The notes: generated from the letters alone by a model not told the origin. A DNA stretch of 64,000 nucleotides from Neocallimastix lanati (nom. inval.) (GCA_016946835.1 JACVTC010000055.1:731001-795000), one strand, 5' to 3'; positions 1 to 16,723 are shown, counted from the stretch's first letter. Numbers and translations are program-made.

Positions 1-1
1 T

Positions 2-496
2 GAAAGAAAGAAGTTGAAGCCAATAAAGAATCTTGATAAGGAATTATGTCTTATCTTTAATAAGCAATATATACCAGAGGAAGGATTTGATAAGGAAGAA
101 GAAATGGTTAAGGAAGAGAGAGAAGAAGAAGAAGTAGTAGTAGAAGATGATGATGATGATGATGATGAAAATGATAATATTGCTATTGGCAAGATTCAAA
201 TGAGTAAAAGAATTAGTGTCAGTGAACTTCAAAACGTTCTTAATCATCCTTATCAACAATATTATGGTATTAATGCAGGAAGAATGATAGAAAATGAAAG
301 AGCTCAAAATATTACTTCATTTTATGGAAAACTTGCCTATCTTAACTATAGTGAATTGGCTAAAACTTCAATGCCAATCTTTGCAAATCCATTCTCTATC
401 ACAAAATCACCTACAGATTTGTTGAATGAAGGTATGGTTGATTCCGAAAGTGATGACTATGAGGATAGTGATACTGATAGTGAAAGTGATTCCGAT

Positions 497-531
<35 letters not shown>

Positions 532-1372
532 AGAAGAAGAAGAAGAAGAAGAATATGAAGAAGAATATGAAGAAGAAGAGGAAGAAGAAAAAATAAAAGT
601 TGAAGTAGAAAGTGAAAAAGAAAAAGAAAAAGAAAAAATTATTAATGACAATAATAAAATTTTGATACCCTCTCCAACGATTTCAGAAATTACTGAAGTC
701 TATATACCAAATGAAAAGAAGGAAAGAAAAAGAATATCAGAAGGTACCTTATATCATGAAGGTATGGAAGAATATTCAAAGAATCCTCTTTCCGAAAATA
801 GTCGTCTTTCCGATATTACCTTGAAGGAAGAAGATAATTCATCAAATGAATGTTCTTTTGTTGTAGTAGATGAACATAATAGTAAAGATATTAATATTGC
901 TTTTGATTATGAAGAAAAAGAAAATGAAAAGGATAGCTTTGAGAAATCATTTTTGATTATAGAAGATGAAAAAAGTGTATTTGAAGGTCAAAAGAGTGTT
1001 GTGGAAGAAGAAGATGATGATGATGCTTTTTCACTTGAAAATTCATTCCTTTTAGTGGATGAAAAAAGTGGTGAAAGTATTATTTCGAAACATATGTCTA
1101 ATTTTTTATTAAAGAATGCTAAGATATCGATGTCATCAGAAGAGGATGATTCATTCGATCGTTCTATTAATCTTTTAAATAATAATATTTTAAGAGGGAA
1201 GATTACTGTTGACAAATTTGAAAGTAAGGATAAGAAGTTTAATGATATAAAGAAGGATACCATTTCATTATTAAAAAATGAAGAAAAACCATTAAACAGA
1301 ATAGATTCGGGCGTTGATTTAAATTGTATGGATAATATTAGTTTTTTAATGGAAAGAAAGTGTCAAATATAA
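2..1372 (+). CDS. Acidic Ser/Glu-rich protein, 3' part (5' end outside window)
   Basis: The frame is open from the left edge to a TAA at 1370-1372 and has no ATG near the edge, so this is the C-terminal ~456 residues of a longer protein or its last exon. I do not recognise the family. The visible part begins with a short mixed stretch, then an acidic run, a more ordered block (about nt 190-440), a Ser-Asp/Ser-Glu dipeptide repeat passing into poly-Glu (nt 440-600), and a polar tail. Three similar motifs recur in the tail: SFVVVDE (about nt 857), SFLIIEDE (947) and SFLLVDE (1042). Each is an aromatic plus hydrophobics flanked by serine and acidic residues. Low-complexity composition suggests an intracellular, disordered, possibly phosphorylated protein. 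Antisense ORFs over it are shadows. Confidence 0.7.
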
Positions 1373-2038
1373 AAAAAAAAAAAAAAAAATCATTTTAAAT
1401 TTTAAAAAATATAAATTATTATAAATCTAAATCTATAAATATCTTATATTAAATTTAAAAATAAACAATACACTACAAGGAAAAGTTAAATCAATTTCAT
1501 TTTATTAATTTTAATTTTTCATTTTTATTTTTAATTTATAATTTTATTTAGCGCACATATAAAGAAAAAGACAAAAAAAAAAAAAAAAAAATAAATTATA
1601 TCTTATTATTATTATAAATAATTCTATATATATTATCATCATTTAGTTATTGATTAAAATAAAAATAGAAATATTTTTATTCATTACATATTAAAATTAC
1701 ATATTAAATATTTTATCATTATATCATTATAAATATATTATATAAGTTAAGAATTTTTTTTTTTTTTTTAAAAAATAAATAATAAATAATAAATAATAAT
1801 AATAAAAAAAACATTTATAAATATTAAAAAAAAAAAAAAAAAAAAGTTGATTAATATTGTATATGTATTTTTTTTTTTATAATTTGTTCCTATTATTCCT
1901 ATATTGATTAATTTTGTTTATGTATTTTTAAATTAAATTATTTTAAGGTTTTTTCTCTATGGACATGAATTAAATTATTTTAATGTTTTTTTTTTTTTTT
2001 TTTTTTTTTAAGAATACCTCTTTGTTTATATATAATTT

Positions 2039-2087
<49 letters not shown>

Positions 2088-2100
2088 CTAAATTAATTGA
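1373..2100. other. Intergenic AT-rich spacer with poly(A)/poly(T) tracts
   Basis: No gene, RNA or recognisable repeat unit seen. It consists of A/T runs, several poly(T) stretches of 20 or more bases, and the likely 3' UTR of the preceding gene. Confidence 0.6.
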
Positions 2101-2389
2101 ATAATTATTTCAGAAATCAAAAAACTTTAACATTTCAATATCCTATGTATCAATTGGGATTCTTTTGGATTTTTCGAATTAGGTGTGCCTTTAAATTGGA
2201 CATTAGTATTTCCATTAAAAAAGAAAAAAATTAGTCTCAGAAGATTGCCCTAACTGTTGCCCATGTTGTGGTTTGTTTAGTGTTCATGTCCCTAGCTCTT
2301 TTCTCACTGGGATCTTTGTCTGTAAAGAATTGGAAAATTACAGAAATAAATCTTTACCTTTTCTAGATGATCTCTTTTTTTTTTTTTTT

Positions 2390-2891
2390 TTTTGAAGTTT
2401 GTAATGATAATAGAACAAATAATCCTTGGATATTTGTTTCTTTAGATTCAGAAAAGGAATTATGATCATATGATCATAATATTTTATTATTATATATTGA
2501 GTGCACTTCTTGGTGACCCTTCCATATATGAAAAAAAAAAAAAAAAAAAAAATTAAAAGTTAATGATGGGGGGGGAACAAAGAAAATTAAGTGGACAATA
2601 TTTTCAACTATGTCAACTGTTTTCGTATTTCGTATTTTTTTGTAGGGGAATTGCGGAAGTTTCTAACGAAATATAAAACCTTGAATTTATCGATCTTTTA
2701 GATTAATGATGAAATGATTATTCCCTGGAATCTATTATTGAATCTACCGTTGCCGAGGAGCAATCGACTTACTAAGTCGAAAGAAGGATAAGTCATGGAT
2801 TTTTTTACCTTTTTTTTTCCCCCCCTTCCTCGAGTGAAAAGAACTGATACAGATTCGTTAGATAACATTAATACTGGAAAATTACAAAAAT

Positions 2892-2900
<9 letters not shown>
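2390..2900 (+). repeat. Dispersed LINE-associated segment, copy 1
   Basis: This segment matches 60490-60970 along most of its length with many substitutions and small indels. Shared anchors include TTGAGTGCACTTCTTGG, GGGGAATTGCGGAA (GGGGATTGCGGAA in the other copy), TCGATCTTTTAGATT and GAATCTACCGTTGC. Short coding traces survive in both copies (for example IESTVA), but stops and frameshifts break them. Both copies lie next to LINE sequence, so I take this as part of the same non-LTR element or a satellite of it. Poly(A)/poly(T) runs of different lengths have expanded inside the two copies. Confidence 0.6.
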
Positions 2901-2935
<35 letters not shown>

Positions 2936-3329
2936 TTTTCAAGACGATCATCATTTTTTTATTTTTATTTTATTATTTTATTATTTGTTATTTATTTATA
3001 TTTTTCTATTTTATTATATTTATTTATTATTATTTTTTTTTTACATATATTTCTTAGTTTTTAGTATTTTAGTTTTCATTGTTTCATTTTTTTAAATTGT
3101 AGTTTTTTTAGTTCATTATGGAAAAGATATTTCACCGGGATTCTCACTGCTATGGAACATCTATTGACAATATAGGGTTGCTTTTTATCCATGGTATACA
3201 CTCATGGATTTTTACTAAAATGAAGGAATTTATTCATTCTAAATACAAAAAAATTCAATGATAATATTTTGTCAGTAAAGAGAATTACTAAATATTCAAT
3301 GATAGCTTCTTCAGGATAAAAAAAGTATG

Positions 3330-3548
3330 CACTCCAAATTTCAACCTCAAAAAAACTTAAAAAAGTATTTAAATATAAGCACTATCAGAAGTTAAAATTT
3401 CATATTGTAGATGTTCCAAATGGAATCGTAAAGTTTCATTTTCGGCATTTAAAACAAAACTTAATATCTAATAACACATCCAATGATATTAACACAGTAA
3501 ACCTTAGTTCAACAAATTTAGTAAATGCCAATAATGGCAATAAATCAT
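3330..3548 (+). pseudogene. LINE ORF1-like remnant
   Basis: A readable frame of about 65 residues, rich in Lys, His and Asn (containing KLKFHIVDVPNGIVKFHF), ends just before the endonuclease frame. Its position directly upstream of an endonuclease/RT pseudogene suggests the C-terminal end of the LINE's first ORF. It is preceded by stops, so it is not functional. Confidence 0.4.
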
Positions 3549-4328
3549 GAAACTAATTGCTCCCAATATTCCTAATCTTAATTCTCAAAATTCATTTTCA
3601 CATTCTAACACAGGAAAGTTTTCGTTTTGTCTTAGTTGGAATACTAACGGATGGAATTTTGTGAAAAGAGATAGTATGGAGTACTTCAACACAATATTTA
3701 TACCATTATTTATATGTTTTCAGGAAACAGGTAATGATACCAATGATGCTAGAAATCCATGTAAAGTAACATTCCCCAACTATAAATATATTCTTGAAAA
3801 GAATGGATCCTACTACTCCAGGTTGCAGAGGTTTATATCTTGGTTATCATGCCTCATGTCAAGCAGTACTTGAAGATAATTCTTATACTTATCTTGTTTC
3901 TTTAACAACATAGAGTCTCTAGAATCACTCTAAGTGTTCTGTTGGTAATGTCTATATTCCCACTAAGAAACACTCATTTACAAGTCCGATATGCATTTTT
4001 CAGAAGTTTTTAACATGGCTTCAGAATCCCACTAAAATCATCCATCTATTCTTCTTGGAGACTTTAACATGAATACCTCTGATTTACAAGATAAATTATC
4101 CAATAGTAACCTTGATAATTGGTTTATTCTTCCGATTAACGGTTCACCTATTTCATGGACAAGAGGTAGTTATTCATCAGATTATTGATCATGCGTTTAG
4201 TCAATTCAAGTATGCTGGTTAAGATATCAAGGGCTTATTTTGTTGATTATCCTTCTGTATCTGATCATTTCGTAAAGAACCTTAACCCTAGAAAGTGGAC
4301 CGTGAGGTACAATTCCACATTATTGAAT

Positions 4329-4361
<33 letters not shown>

Positions 4362-6562
4362 CAATAAAGGTACTGGTATTTCAAGATCATTAACCTCTCA
4401 TAGTTTATTGTAAGAAAATTACCACAGATGAATCATTTTTTGTTACCAAAAAAAAAAAAAAAAAAAATTTTTTTTTGTAAGATGGGATAGGTATAAATGT
4501 CTTGAATAAAAGAAAGAAATATGTCATCAGAATAAATTTGAAATTCTTAGTGAAGAAATAGGAAATGAAGAACTTTCAATAGATTGTGTTATTGAAAAGT
4601 TCATTAACACTACTAATTCCATTGCTAAAGATTTATCGATTACATCTTCAACAGAAATCAGGAAAGCGATGTTTAGAATGTTACTAAAAAATATATATAT
4701 ATTGTCTTCAAAAGGTAAAAGCATATTAAATACAAACAAATTAAGCATTATGTTTCTGCAAATGAAAATGATTCCAATGAATTTGCTAAAATAGTTGACT
4801 CGTATAACAGACTTTGGGAATCAATTCATAAAAAATATAACGAATTTAGGAAAAAAAAAAGAATATTTATATTGGATTAAAATTGGATGTTCTGTTAGGT
4901 CTTAAAAAGGATAGTAGGAAAGCATGGAAATGGGTTAAAAAGAAAAGCAAAAATAAATAATCAATCTTTCACGGTCTCTCTCATCCTATTAAAAAATTAT
5001 AATAATGAACTTGTTTCTTCTACAGATGAAAAATTAATAAAAGTTTGATATTCTCATTATAAATTCTTAGGGTCGGATTCTTCAGGTCACAGTCTTTCTA
5101 AAGATTACTGGAAAGATTCTGATGCACTAAGGAATTTGGGAAGACCAAGGCAACAAGAATGGGAATATTAACCAAGGCATTAGCGATGAAGAAATTTGAA
5201 AAACAATCTCCTCCACTCCTAACTTTAAAGCTTGAGGTCCTGATGGTATTCCAATGGAATTCTTCAAAGCTTTGATTCCTAGTAAGGATGATTCAGAAGG
5301 ATCAAGTGATAATAATAGTAATATTTCATCTGGCTTTAAATGTCTCAAAGCCTTAATTAATCGTATTTGGAATGGTGATTTCCCAAAAAAAAAAAAAACA
5401 TGGAATAACGCATCATTAGTTTCTATTCATAAAAAGGGGGCGATCCATCAGATTGTAATAACTATCGTTGGCATCTCTCTTATCAATAATGGATTAAAAA
5501 TTATAGCAAAAATTATAGCTAATAGAATCTCTAAATATGGAATTGATGAAGGTTTTATAAGACCTGAACAATATGGTTTTTCGTAATCGAGAAGAATGTA
5601 TAAGTCTTTAACATTACATTAAGAATTATATGTCAGAGAAGGATATTTGAAAATAAGGATACTTACCTTGCTTTTTTTTGGACCTTAAAAAAAAGCTGTA
5701 TGACTCAGTGCCCATAGATAATGTATTAATGAAGATTCATCACTTAGGTATTAGAGGGAAGTGCTATAATTTTATTGAAAATTTATACTTATCTTCCAAG
5801 GCTTGTGTAAGAGTTGATGGACAATTATCGGAATCACTTATTATTAAGAAAGGAGTTCGTCAAGGTTGTCCCCTCTCACCAATTTTGTTTAACTTGTTTC
5901 ATTAATGATATTTTTAATAATAATGTAATAAATATGGCATCTCTATTGGTGATAAAACGTTGTTGTGGAGGTCTTTTTTTTTTTTTTTGCAGATGACATT
6001 GTGTTATGTGCTCCAACAAGATCCCAACTTAAGAAATTGTTAAAGTTTGCCAGTAAATGAGCTAGAAATAATGAAATGTAATCTGGTATCAAATAAATGT
6101 GCCAGTCTAGTAGTAAGAGGGGAAGTTTCTAGATTTCTTAATAATAGTAATCCTACCTTTTATCTTTCAAGTCAAGAGTTACCTAAAACGAATTGCTATA
6201 CCTACTTAGGTGTACCATTTTCAAATGATTTAGAATTGAAACCGATCATGGAGCAAATGAATAATAAAGTTAGAAATGCACTTTATTCCATAAAAGGATT
6301 TCTTAAGAATCCTCATATTCCTATCTCTTATAAAAGAATGTTATTTTCAGTTATAGTAATTGGACAAGTTTTATATTATGCACCTCTACTTGGATCTAAC
6401 AAAGATAGAACGAGAAGTACACAGACACTAGTTAATTCAGGATTATACTGGATTGAAGGATTTTTTAAAGGGAATAGCTTTACTTCCCTTTATTGTGTTT
6501 CTAAAGAACTTAACGTTCCTCCTTCAAAATATTATAAGACAAAAAAAAAAAAAAAGGAATGA
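3547..6562 (+). pseudogene. LINE ORF2 relic: endonuclease and reverse transcriptase
   Basis: Decayed non-LTR retrotransposon. The first frame carries an APE-type endonuclease/exonuclease/phosphatase start (SWNTNGWN, then the catalytic-Glu region FICFQETGN, about nt 3630-3735). It continues in other frames with LLGDFNMNT (about 4050) and SDHF (about 4260), the usual later endonuclease motifs. Reverse transcriptase follows: GPDGIPMEFFKAL (5238-5273), ASLVSIHKKG, the block ending in RPEQYGFS (5586), a worn DLKKxYDSVP (from about 5680), GVRQGCPLSPILFNL (5850-5895) and ADDIVLCAPTRSQ (about 5990-6025). The Leu/Phe before ADD is interrupted by a 17-base poly(T). The thumb region runs to 6562. At least six frame breaks make it inactive. 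Similar fragments lie at 26.1 and 59.2 kb. Confidence 0.9.
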
Positions 6563-6609
6563 AAATTTATATGATATTCAAAAAAAAAAAAAAAAAAAAA
6601 AAAAAATTA

Positions 6610-6960
6610 TGATTTAATTGTTTTTCAATTTTCATTCCAAGCAGAATTATTTTCTAAGAATAGTTTTATAATATTTTGATTCATTGGAAATTTCATCAAA
6701 TGTTGTCATATTAGGAGGTAGCTGTTTTCTTCTTCTTCTTCTTGTTACTTGAGATTTAATAGAATTATATCTAGGACATATAAGACCTATATTTTTTGAA
6801 AAATTTCATCATATTTACGTTTTAAGGATACATTAAAAGGAATTGAACTATTTGATATCTCATTTTTAATTTAATTTATTTACAATTGATTTAGCTACTT
6901 CAAATTTATTTTCAAGATGATTATGTGAGTCATCCATATTCTAAGATTTTGATTCTCATC
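6610..6960 (-). pseudogene. Relic of a FLYWCH/MULE-type transposase N-terminus
   Basis: On the minus strand a broken but coherent coding track runs from about 6950 to 6620. It starts with DDSHNHLENKFEVAKSIVNK, shifts frame to EISNSSIPFNVSLKRKYDEI, shifts again to GLICPRYNSIKSQ, and ends in a basic block followed by QLPPNMTTFDEISNESKYY. The HNH ending with a following helix-rich, basic region is how FLYWCH-type zinc fingers joined to Mutator-like transposases look. This family assignment comes from memory of such proteins and is moderate. The track is cut off by the LINE poly(A) tail at about 6606. A CATTTCG inverted-repeat end lies beyond its 5' side at 7690-7794, as expected for the 5' end of the same element. 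Confidence 0.45.
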
Positions 6961-7689
6961 GTTTAAAATGATGAAAGATGGTTATTTATTTAATGGTTTA
7001 TATTTAGTACATTTATATGTTTTTTTTTTTTTTTTTTTTTTTTGAGTTGTCTTTCCTTTTGGATGAAAGATTTAATATATATTTTCTGTTTAAAATTATT
7101 TATTTTTTTTTCTCTATTAGTTTTTCTTATTTCAATTTTTTTTCTCCATTTTTTTTTAAGTTTCTAATTAAATATTTTAATGATTAGTTTTAATAATATA
7201 TATTTTTAGTTATATATATTTTAGATGAATATTAATTATCCAAATCTTATTTTTTTTTTTTTTAATATATTTTTAAATATAAAAAATTTTTATATTATAA
7301 TTTTAATTCATTTATATTTATTTTTATATTTAATTATTATTATTATTATAAGAAAAACTTTTTTATGTTTTTCTAAAGTACTTAAATATTATTTTTATTA
7401 ATTTATATATATATATATATTTAAATAATAATAATTATTTATAATTTTAATCTTCATTATTATTAGTATTAATGACAATTATTTTATAATTATTACTGTA
7501 CTCTTTTTATTATTATTTATTTTATTATTTATAATTTATCAATTATTTATATATTTAAACAGATTATCTGTAAAGATGATTTATATATGAAAAAAATTTT
7601 TTTTATTTATTTAAATATTTACTTTAAAAATATAGATACATTAATATTAATAATATTTAATTTATTTATTTATTTATTTATTCATTTAT
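6961..7689. other. AT-rich spacer, no gene seen
   Basis: Only A/T homopolymers and TA-rich simple sequence are visible. It may be the non-coding 5' part of the truncated MULE-like element whose end lies at 7794. Confidence 0.5.
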
Positions 7690-7794
7690 TAATTTTCAAT
7701 TGGCAACAACTTGGTGAAATGAAATATTTTTTTAATACGCCACATGCTTTCAAAAAAATTTGGAGGAATGCAACTTGGCGAAATGCCCACTCCC
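7690..7794. repeat. Solo terminal repeat of the CATTTCG transposon family
   Basis: Read on the minus strand this starts GGGAGTGGGCATTTCGCC and continues with a second ATTTCACCAAGTTG unit. It matches the ends of the elements at 22.3-23.7, 44.1-45.2 and 54.9-55.6 kb. No matching opposite end was found on the left; the LINE at 3.5-6.6 kb abuts the element there. Confidence 0.55.
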
Positions 7795-8110
7795 TTTTAT
7801 AATAAAAAATATAGATATAAATGAGTTAATAATCAATAAGATTTTAAATATTTATGACATTAAATAATACTTTTTCATGGCTCTTTATATATTTTGTATA
7901 TTAAAAAAAAACTGGATATTTAATATTTATTTAAAACATAAAAGAATTAAAATTAAAAAAAAAAAAAAAAAAAAAGACTATATAAAAATAATTTATTATT
8001 TGTATAGTAATTTTTTATCATTTGAATCAATAGAAATTAATGAAAGAGTTTTTAAAATTATAATAAACTTAATAATTATCATTTAATTAAATATTATTGT
8101 TGAAAAAATC

Positions 8111-8826
8111 ATTTATATATTTGAAAACCCAAGGTTAAATATTAAATAAATAAAATATAATTTATGTTTAAAAGTTATTATTAATTTTATTTATTTTTTT
8201 TTTTCTAAGTAATATATTAATAAAATAATTAATATATGTTTTTTTTAATAAAATTCATAAATATTAATATTAATAAAATTTAGAAGTATATAATGCCAAT
8301 AGTGTCTCAATTAATAATAAACTGCTCCTCTATAAAAGAAAAAAAAAATCTCCAAACATTAACTTGGAATATTATACCTTCGGCAGGATCGAACAAGAAA
8401 ATAACTCCTACAGAAACAATATTATTATTTTATAATGGACATTGGATTATGGGGTATCTTACAATATGATTTATGTTAAAAACTGTCTTAGCAATATAAA
8501 AGAATAAATTAAATAAATATTATATACTTTAAATTTTATTAAGTAAATACTATTAAAAAATATTTTAAATTTTTTTTTATTTCTTATTTTAATAAAATTC
8601 CAGTTGTTAATTTTTTGTTCTATTATTTTATTACTAAATTGTAATAATAACAATAATTTTATTTAAATAAGATTAAATAAAAATATATATTAATAAAAAA
8701 TATTAAAATAATAAATGAATAAATGAATAAATGAATTAATAAATAAATAAATAAATAACTTTCAAAAATAAATCGTATTTATTATGTTTATTTATTTAGT
8801 AACCTGGGTTTTCAAATATATAAACA
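8111..8826. mobile_element. Putative non-autonomous DNA transposon with ~35-bp inverted ends
   Basis: The left end contains TATATATTTGAAAACCCAAG followed by GTTA. The right end is its reverse complement with a few differences (AACCTGGGTTTTCAAATATA, 8801-8820). The interior (~720 bp in all) is AT-rich with one more complex patch near 8320-8470 and no convincing ORF. Outer flanks are TA-rich, so a TA target duplication is possible but cannot be told from background. Confidence 0.5.
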
Positions 8827-9799
8827 ATTTTTTATATGATATTTTATTAAATAATATAATAATAATTTTAAAAAATTTTTATATAAAAAAAAAAATAAAT
8901 ATTTTTAAAGGATAAATTATCTTTTTTTTTTTTTAATTTTAATTATATCATATGTTTATTTAATTATACATATATATATATTTATATATATATTTTAATT
9001 CGAAATTCTTAAAAAATGGTGATAAAATAAAAAAAGTTTATTTAATAATAATAAAATTATTTTTAATTTTAATAAATAAAAACTATCTTTATTAATTATA
9101 TGTTTTAAATTTTTTTTTTTTTTTTTTTTTTTTAAAATGAAAATAATAGTATTAGTAAAAAAAAAAAAAAAAAAAATTATAAAAATAAAAATAAAATAAA
9201 AATTATATAAATAATAAAAAAAATATAAATAATATAATATTTATACTATATAATATTTTAGAAATATAAAATAATTATAATTTTTATTGTTCATTATTTT
9301 TATATATGATATTTAAATTTATAAATAACAATTTTGAACATTATTATTTGATAATTTAAAATTTAGAATTTTAAAATTTAAAAATCCATATTTTATATAT
9401 ATATATATTGGAAATTTTAATTTCTAATTATAATAATAGTTTAAATTATAATAGTTAAATAATATCCAATAGTAATTTTTCCCCCTTTAACTTTTAGATA
9501 ATTTAAAGTTTTTGAAAATGTAAGTAGATATATTATCTTTCATATTGTCATAAAAGCTATTTCTTTTATTTTTATTTTTTATTTTTTTTTATTTTATTTT
9601 ATTTTATTTTATTTTATTTTATTTTATTTTATTTTATTTTATTTTATTTTATTTTATTTTATTTTTTTCTAAGTTCTTTTTAATATTTAGAAAACTAAAT
9701 ACTTCAATTATATTATATCTTTAGTTGTAATTCGAAATATAACAAAAAAATCATGTTTTATAATTAATGATATGTAATAATATAATTTATAATTTAAAA
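8827..9799. other. Spacer upstream of the GPCR gene, with a (TTTTA)n microsatellite
   Basis: AT-rich, no gene found. A near-perfect ATTTT pentanucleotide array spans about 9571-9665, and a TA-rich stretch with poly(T)/poly(A) runs lies at 9100-9180. The GPCR promoter should lie at the right end of this interval, but no specific motif is recognisable. Confidence 0.6.
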
Positions 9800-13875
<4,076 letters not shown>

Positions 13876-14436
13876 ATTAAATAATAATAAATACATTAAA
13901 TATAATAACAAGGAAAAAAAATAAACATTAATATATACTAATTAAATTTTGATATTATTATTAATTTATAAATCAGAAGTAACAACAACCAAATAATATA
14001 TATATATATATAAATTTAAAAAAAAAAAAAAAAAAAATTATTATTTATGTAGTATAAAAATTATGATTGTAATTAATTTTGTTTATAATTACCAGTTATA
14101 AATTTTAAATATTTAGAATGTAAAATTTTATTAATAATTGTTTTTAAAAAAAAAAGTTATAAATATTATAAATTTTTAAAATTATTATTTTTTGAAAAAT
14201 AATATTAATTATTATTAAATTTATTGTTTAAGTAAATATAATAATAATACCATTATAATTCTTACTACTATTACAACAACAACAACAACTACTACTAATA
14301 GTAATAGTAAAAATATTAAAATTATTTTAAATTTAATAAATTTAAGAAAAAAAAAAATAAAACAATAAAAATATAGTTTTGTATTGATAGATGATGATAA
14401 TGTTGATATTAATTGCTTGTAAGATTGCAAGTATTA
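13876..14436. other. 3' spacer after the GPCR gene
   Basis: AT-rich, with poly(A) and a short ACA/ACT-rich patch near 14260-14300. No gene seen. Confidence 0.6.
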
Positions 14437-14736
14437 ATTTTTTATCTAATTATGATAGAGATGGATCTGAAGGATCAGAATGGAAGGGTTTACATCAATA
14501 TTGCTAGTGGTAAAACTTTTGCTATTGTTCATGGTAAATGATGCTAATAGAATTGATTTAGAGTTCTTTACATTGGTGGTAATACTTAAATCTATATTAG
14601 TGATCAAGCTATTTATGAAAGTATACTGAAGATACCAATGAGTTCAGGTGTCATGGTCATACTATTTAGTACATCAAGAAGTAAATATCAGAGATAATTG
14701 ATGTAGTTGGAAGCATTCCTGAGGACAGTATAATCT
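14437..14736. other. More complex sequence next to the SINE-like repeat, origin unknown
   Basis: Base composition is clearly less AT-extreme than its surroundings (for example GAGATGGATCTGAAGGATCA). Only fragments of reading frame survive. It has no match in the 42 kb copy of the adjoining repeat, so it may be a separate inserted or host-derived piece. I cannot name it. Confidence 0.4.
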
Positions 14737-15126
14737 GACTTAATGAGATATGTACTAGCTCACGTGGTAATTGCTTATTAGTCAGAAAGATTGCTTTTGA
14801 TGAATTTATTTATATGTATATGTACCCATATGACACGGGCTTCCTTCGTAAATATGTGAAATGAATTAAATGACAGTATTTACGCAATCCTCTCAGACCC
14901 ACACTTAGGACAGTATCTTGTCTATATTTCTTAGGAGATTTTGAATAATATATATATATGGGAAGGGGGGAAATACTTACCTGTAACCCTAACTATTACA
15001 ATCCTTAAAAACCTCTTAAAAACCTCTAGTAAGGAAAACCGGAAATGGTCAGAGGGTGGGACTAAATCAGGAGCCTAATGTACGATAGCCCACGGACTAA
15101 CCACCAGAATAGAATCTGGTTCGATG
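14737..15126 (-). repeat. SINE-like dispersed repeat with tRNA-like head, copy 1
   Basis: This pairs with 42473-42848 over about 380 bp, sharing for example GTGGTAATT, TTAGTCAGAAA, ATGTACCCATATG, TTAGGACAGTATC, CTGTAACCC and GGAGCC. Read on the minus strand, the end nearest 15126 resembles a Pol III promoter: an A-box-like TGGTTAGTCCGTGGG, then about 30 nt later a worn B-box (CCTGATTTAGTCCCACC). In copy 2 the B-box reads GGTTCGGTCCC, close to the GGTTCGANNCC consensus. I infer a tRNA-derived SINE; no full tRNA cloverleaf can be folded. Confidence 0.5.
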
Positions 15127-15274
15127 TAAAAAATAATAGTAACAAATAAGAGAATTATTACTTCATATACTTCAACTAATGATAATTCATCTATAAACTC
15201 TTGTAACATCATCAAAAATTGTTTTTATTTAAACTTATAATATAATAATAAAACAAAATAAAACAAAATAAAAT

Positions 15275-15306
<32 letters not shown>

Positions 15307-15525
15307 ATGCTATAGCTTTTATTATATATTACTTCAGATATAAATATAATTAGTTATTATAATGATGAATTTTATTAAAATTAAATTATTTTTATAATGA
15401 AAATTTTAAAATATCAAATATAAAAAAAAAAAAAAAAAAAAAAATTAATTTAAAATTATAAAATTATAATACTGTTAATAATAAATATCAAATGTATATT
15501 TAAATAAAATTATTATACTGTTATC

Positions 15526-15563
<38 letters not shown>

Positions 15564-15920
15564 TAAATATCAAATGTATTTTACATAAAAACTATAACAT
15601 AAAAACTATAATAGTTAATATTTTATTTAAAAATATTAATATTTTTAATAAATAATATTTTTTTTCTAATTTTATTTTTTTATATTTAATTTTTATAATA
15701 AAAAAATTTAAATTAATAATAAATAAATAGTAATTAATATAAAATAAATATAATTTTTTAAATGAAAAAAAAAAAAAAAAAAAAATTAAAGTTAACAAAA
15801 TAAAGACAAAAAAAAACTTCTTTTATATTTTTATATAATAAATATTCCATAATACATAATACGTTTATTCTATTATAAATTAAATATAATAATAATAATA
15901 TAATTATAATAAAAAGTTGA
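15127..15920. other. AT-rich spacer
   Basis: Poly(A), (AAT)n near 15528-15565, and the 3' flank of the RPF1 gene on the minus strand. No gene recognised. Confidence 0.6.
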
Positions 15921-16677
15921 TTATAAGAAGAAACGACGACGACTAGTTTCCATTTCAGGCTAAATAATTATTAATATATAAGAAATAATAATTATTTAAT
16001 TAAATAATTATAATTTAAATAACTTTAATATATACATTTTTATAAATAAATATAAGCAACTTTACCTTAAATACCCATTCATAATCACCGAATTTTGTAT
16101 CGAATGTACCACGTTGTAATGATTTTAATTTTAAAGTGAATCTTGGACCTAATTCTTGAAGGTTAACTTTTTTACCATCTTTGAAAATATATCTAAGATT
16201 ATTATATTTTTAAAATATATAAATATATATGGTTAATTCATAAAATTTTATTGATATTGATTTTTTATTATAAATATTTTTATTTATGCACCTATGTCTT
16301 CTGAAAAATATGAAATCACGTTGATTATGGAATGTAGCTACTTGACGACCTTCAAATTTTTTAATTGGTGGGAATAATGCTGCAAACATACGACCTATTG
16401 TATGACCAAGTCTTGTATTGAAATTATTTAAAATTAACTCTGGTTTATGTGCTGTTGAACGACCATGTCCCTATTTTTTTAAAATATTTTATTGATTTAT
16501 TATATAATAAATAAATTTGAACTTATTAACAAACATAAAATAGTTTATTAATATAATATTTATTTTAAATTAAATAAAATTAAATACATACTGCTATATT
16601 TTTTGTTAAACGAACACTTGATAATTTAAAGTTTGCTGTTGGACCATTTGGTAAATGCATAATTGTCATTGAAGCTA

Positions 16678-16723
<46 letters not shown>

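Noticed and set aside
44-651. Minus-strand frames opposite the first gene
   Set aside because: Antisense of the Asp/Glu/Ser runs; low complexity follows from the coding strand.
14737-15126. Functional tRNA gene at the head of the SINE-like repeat
   Set aside because: Promoter-box words are present but no cloverleaf folds, and the sequence continues as a repeat.
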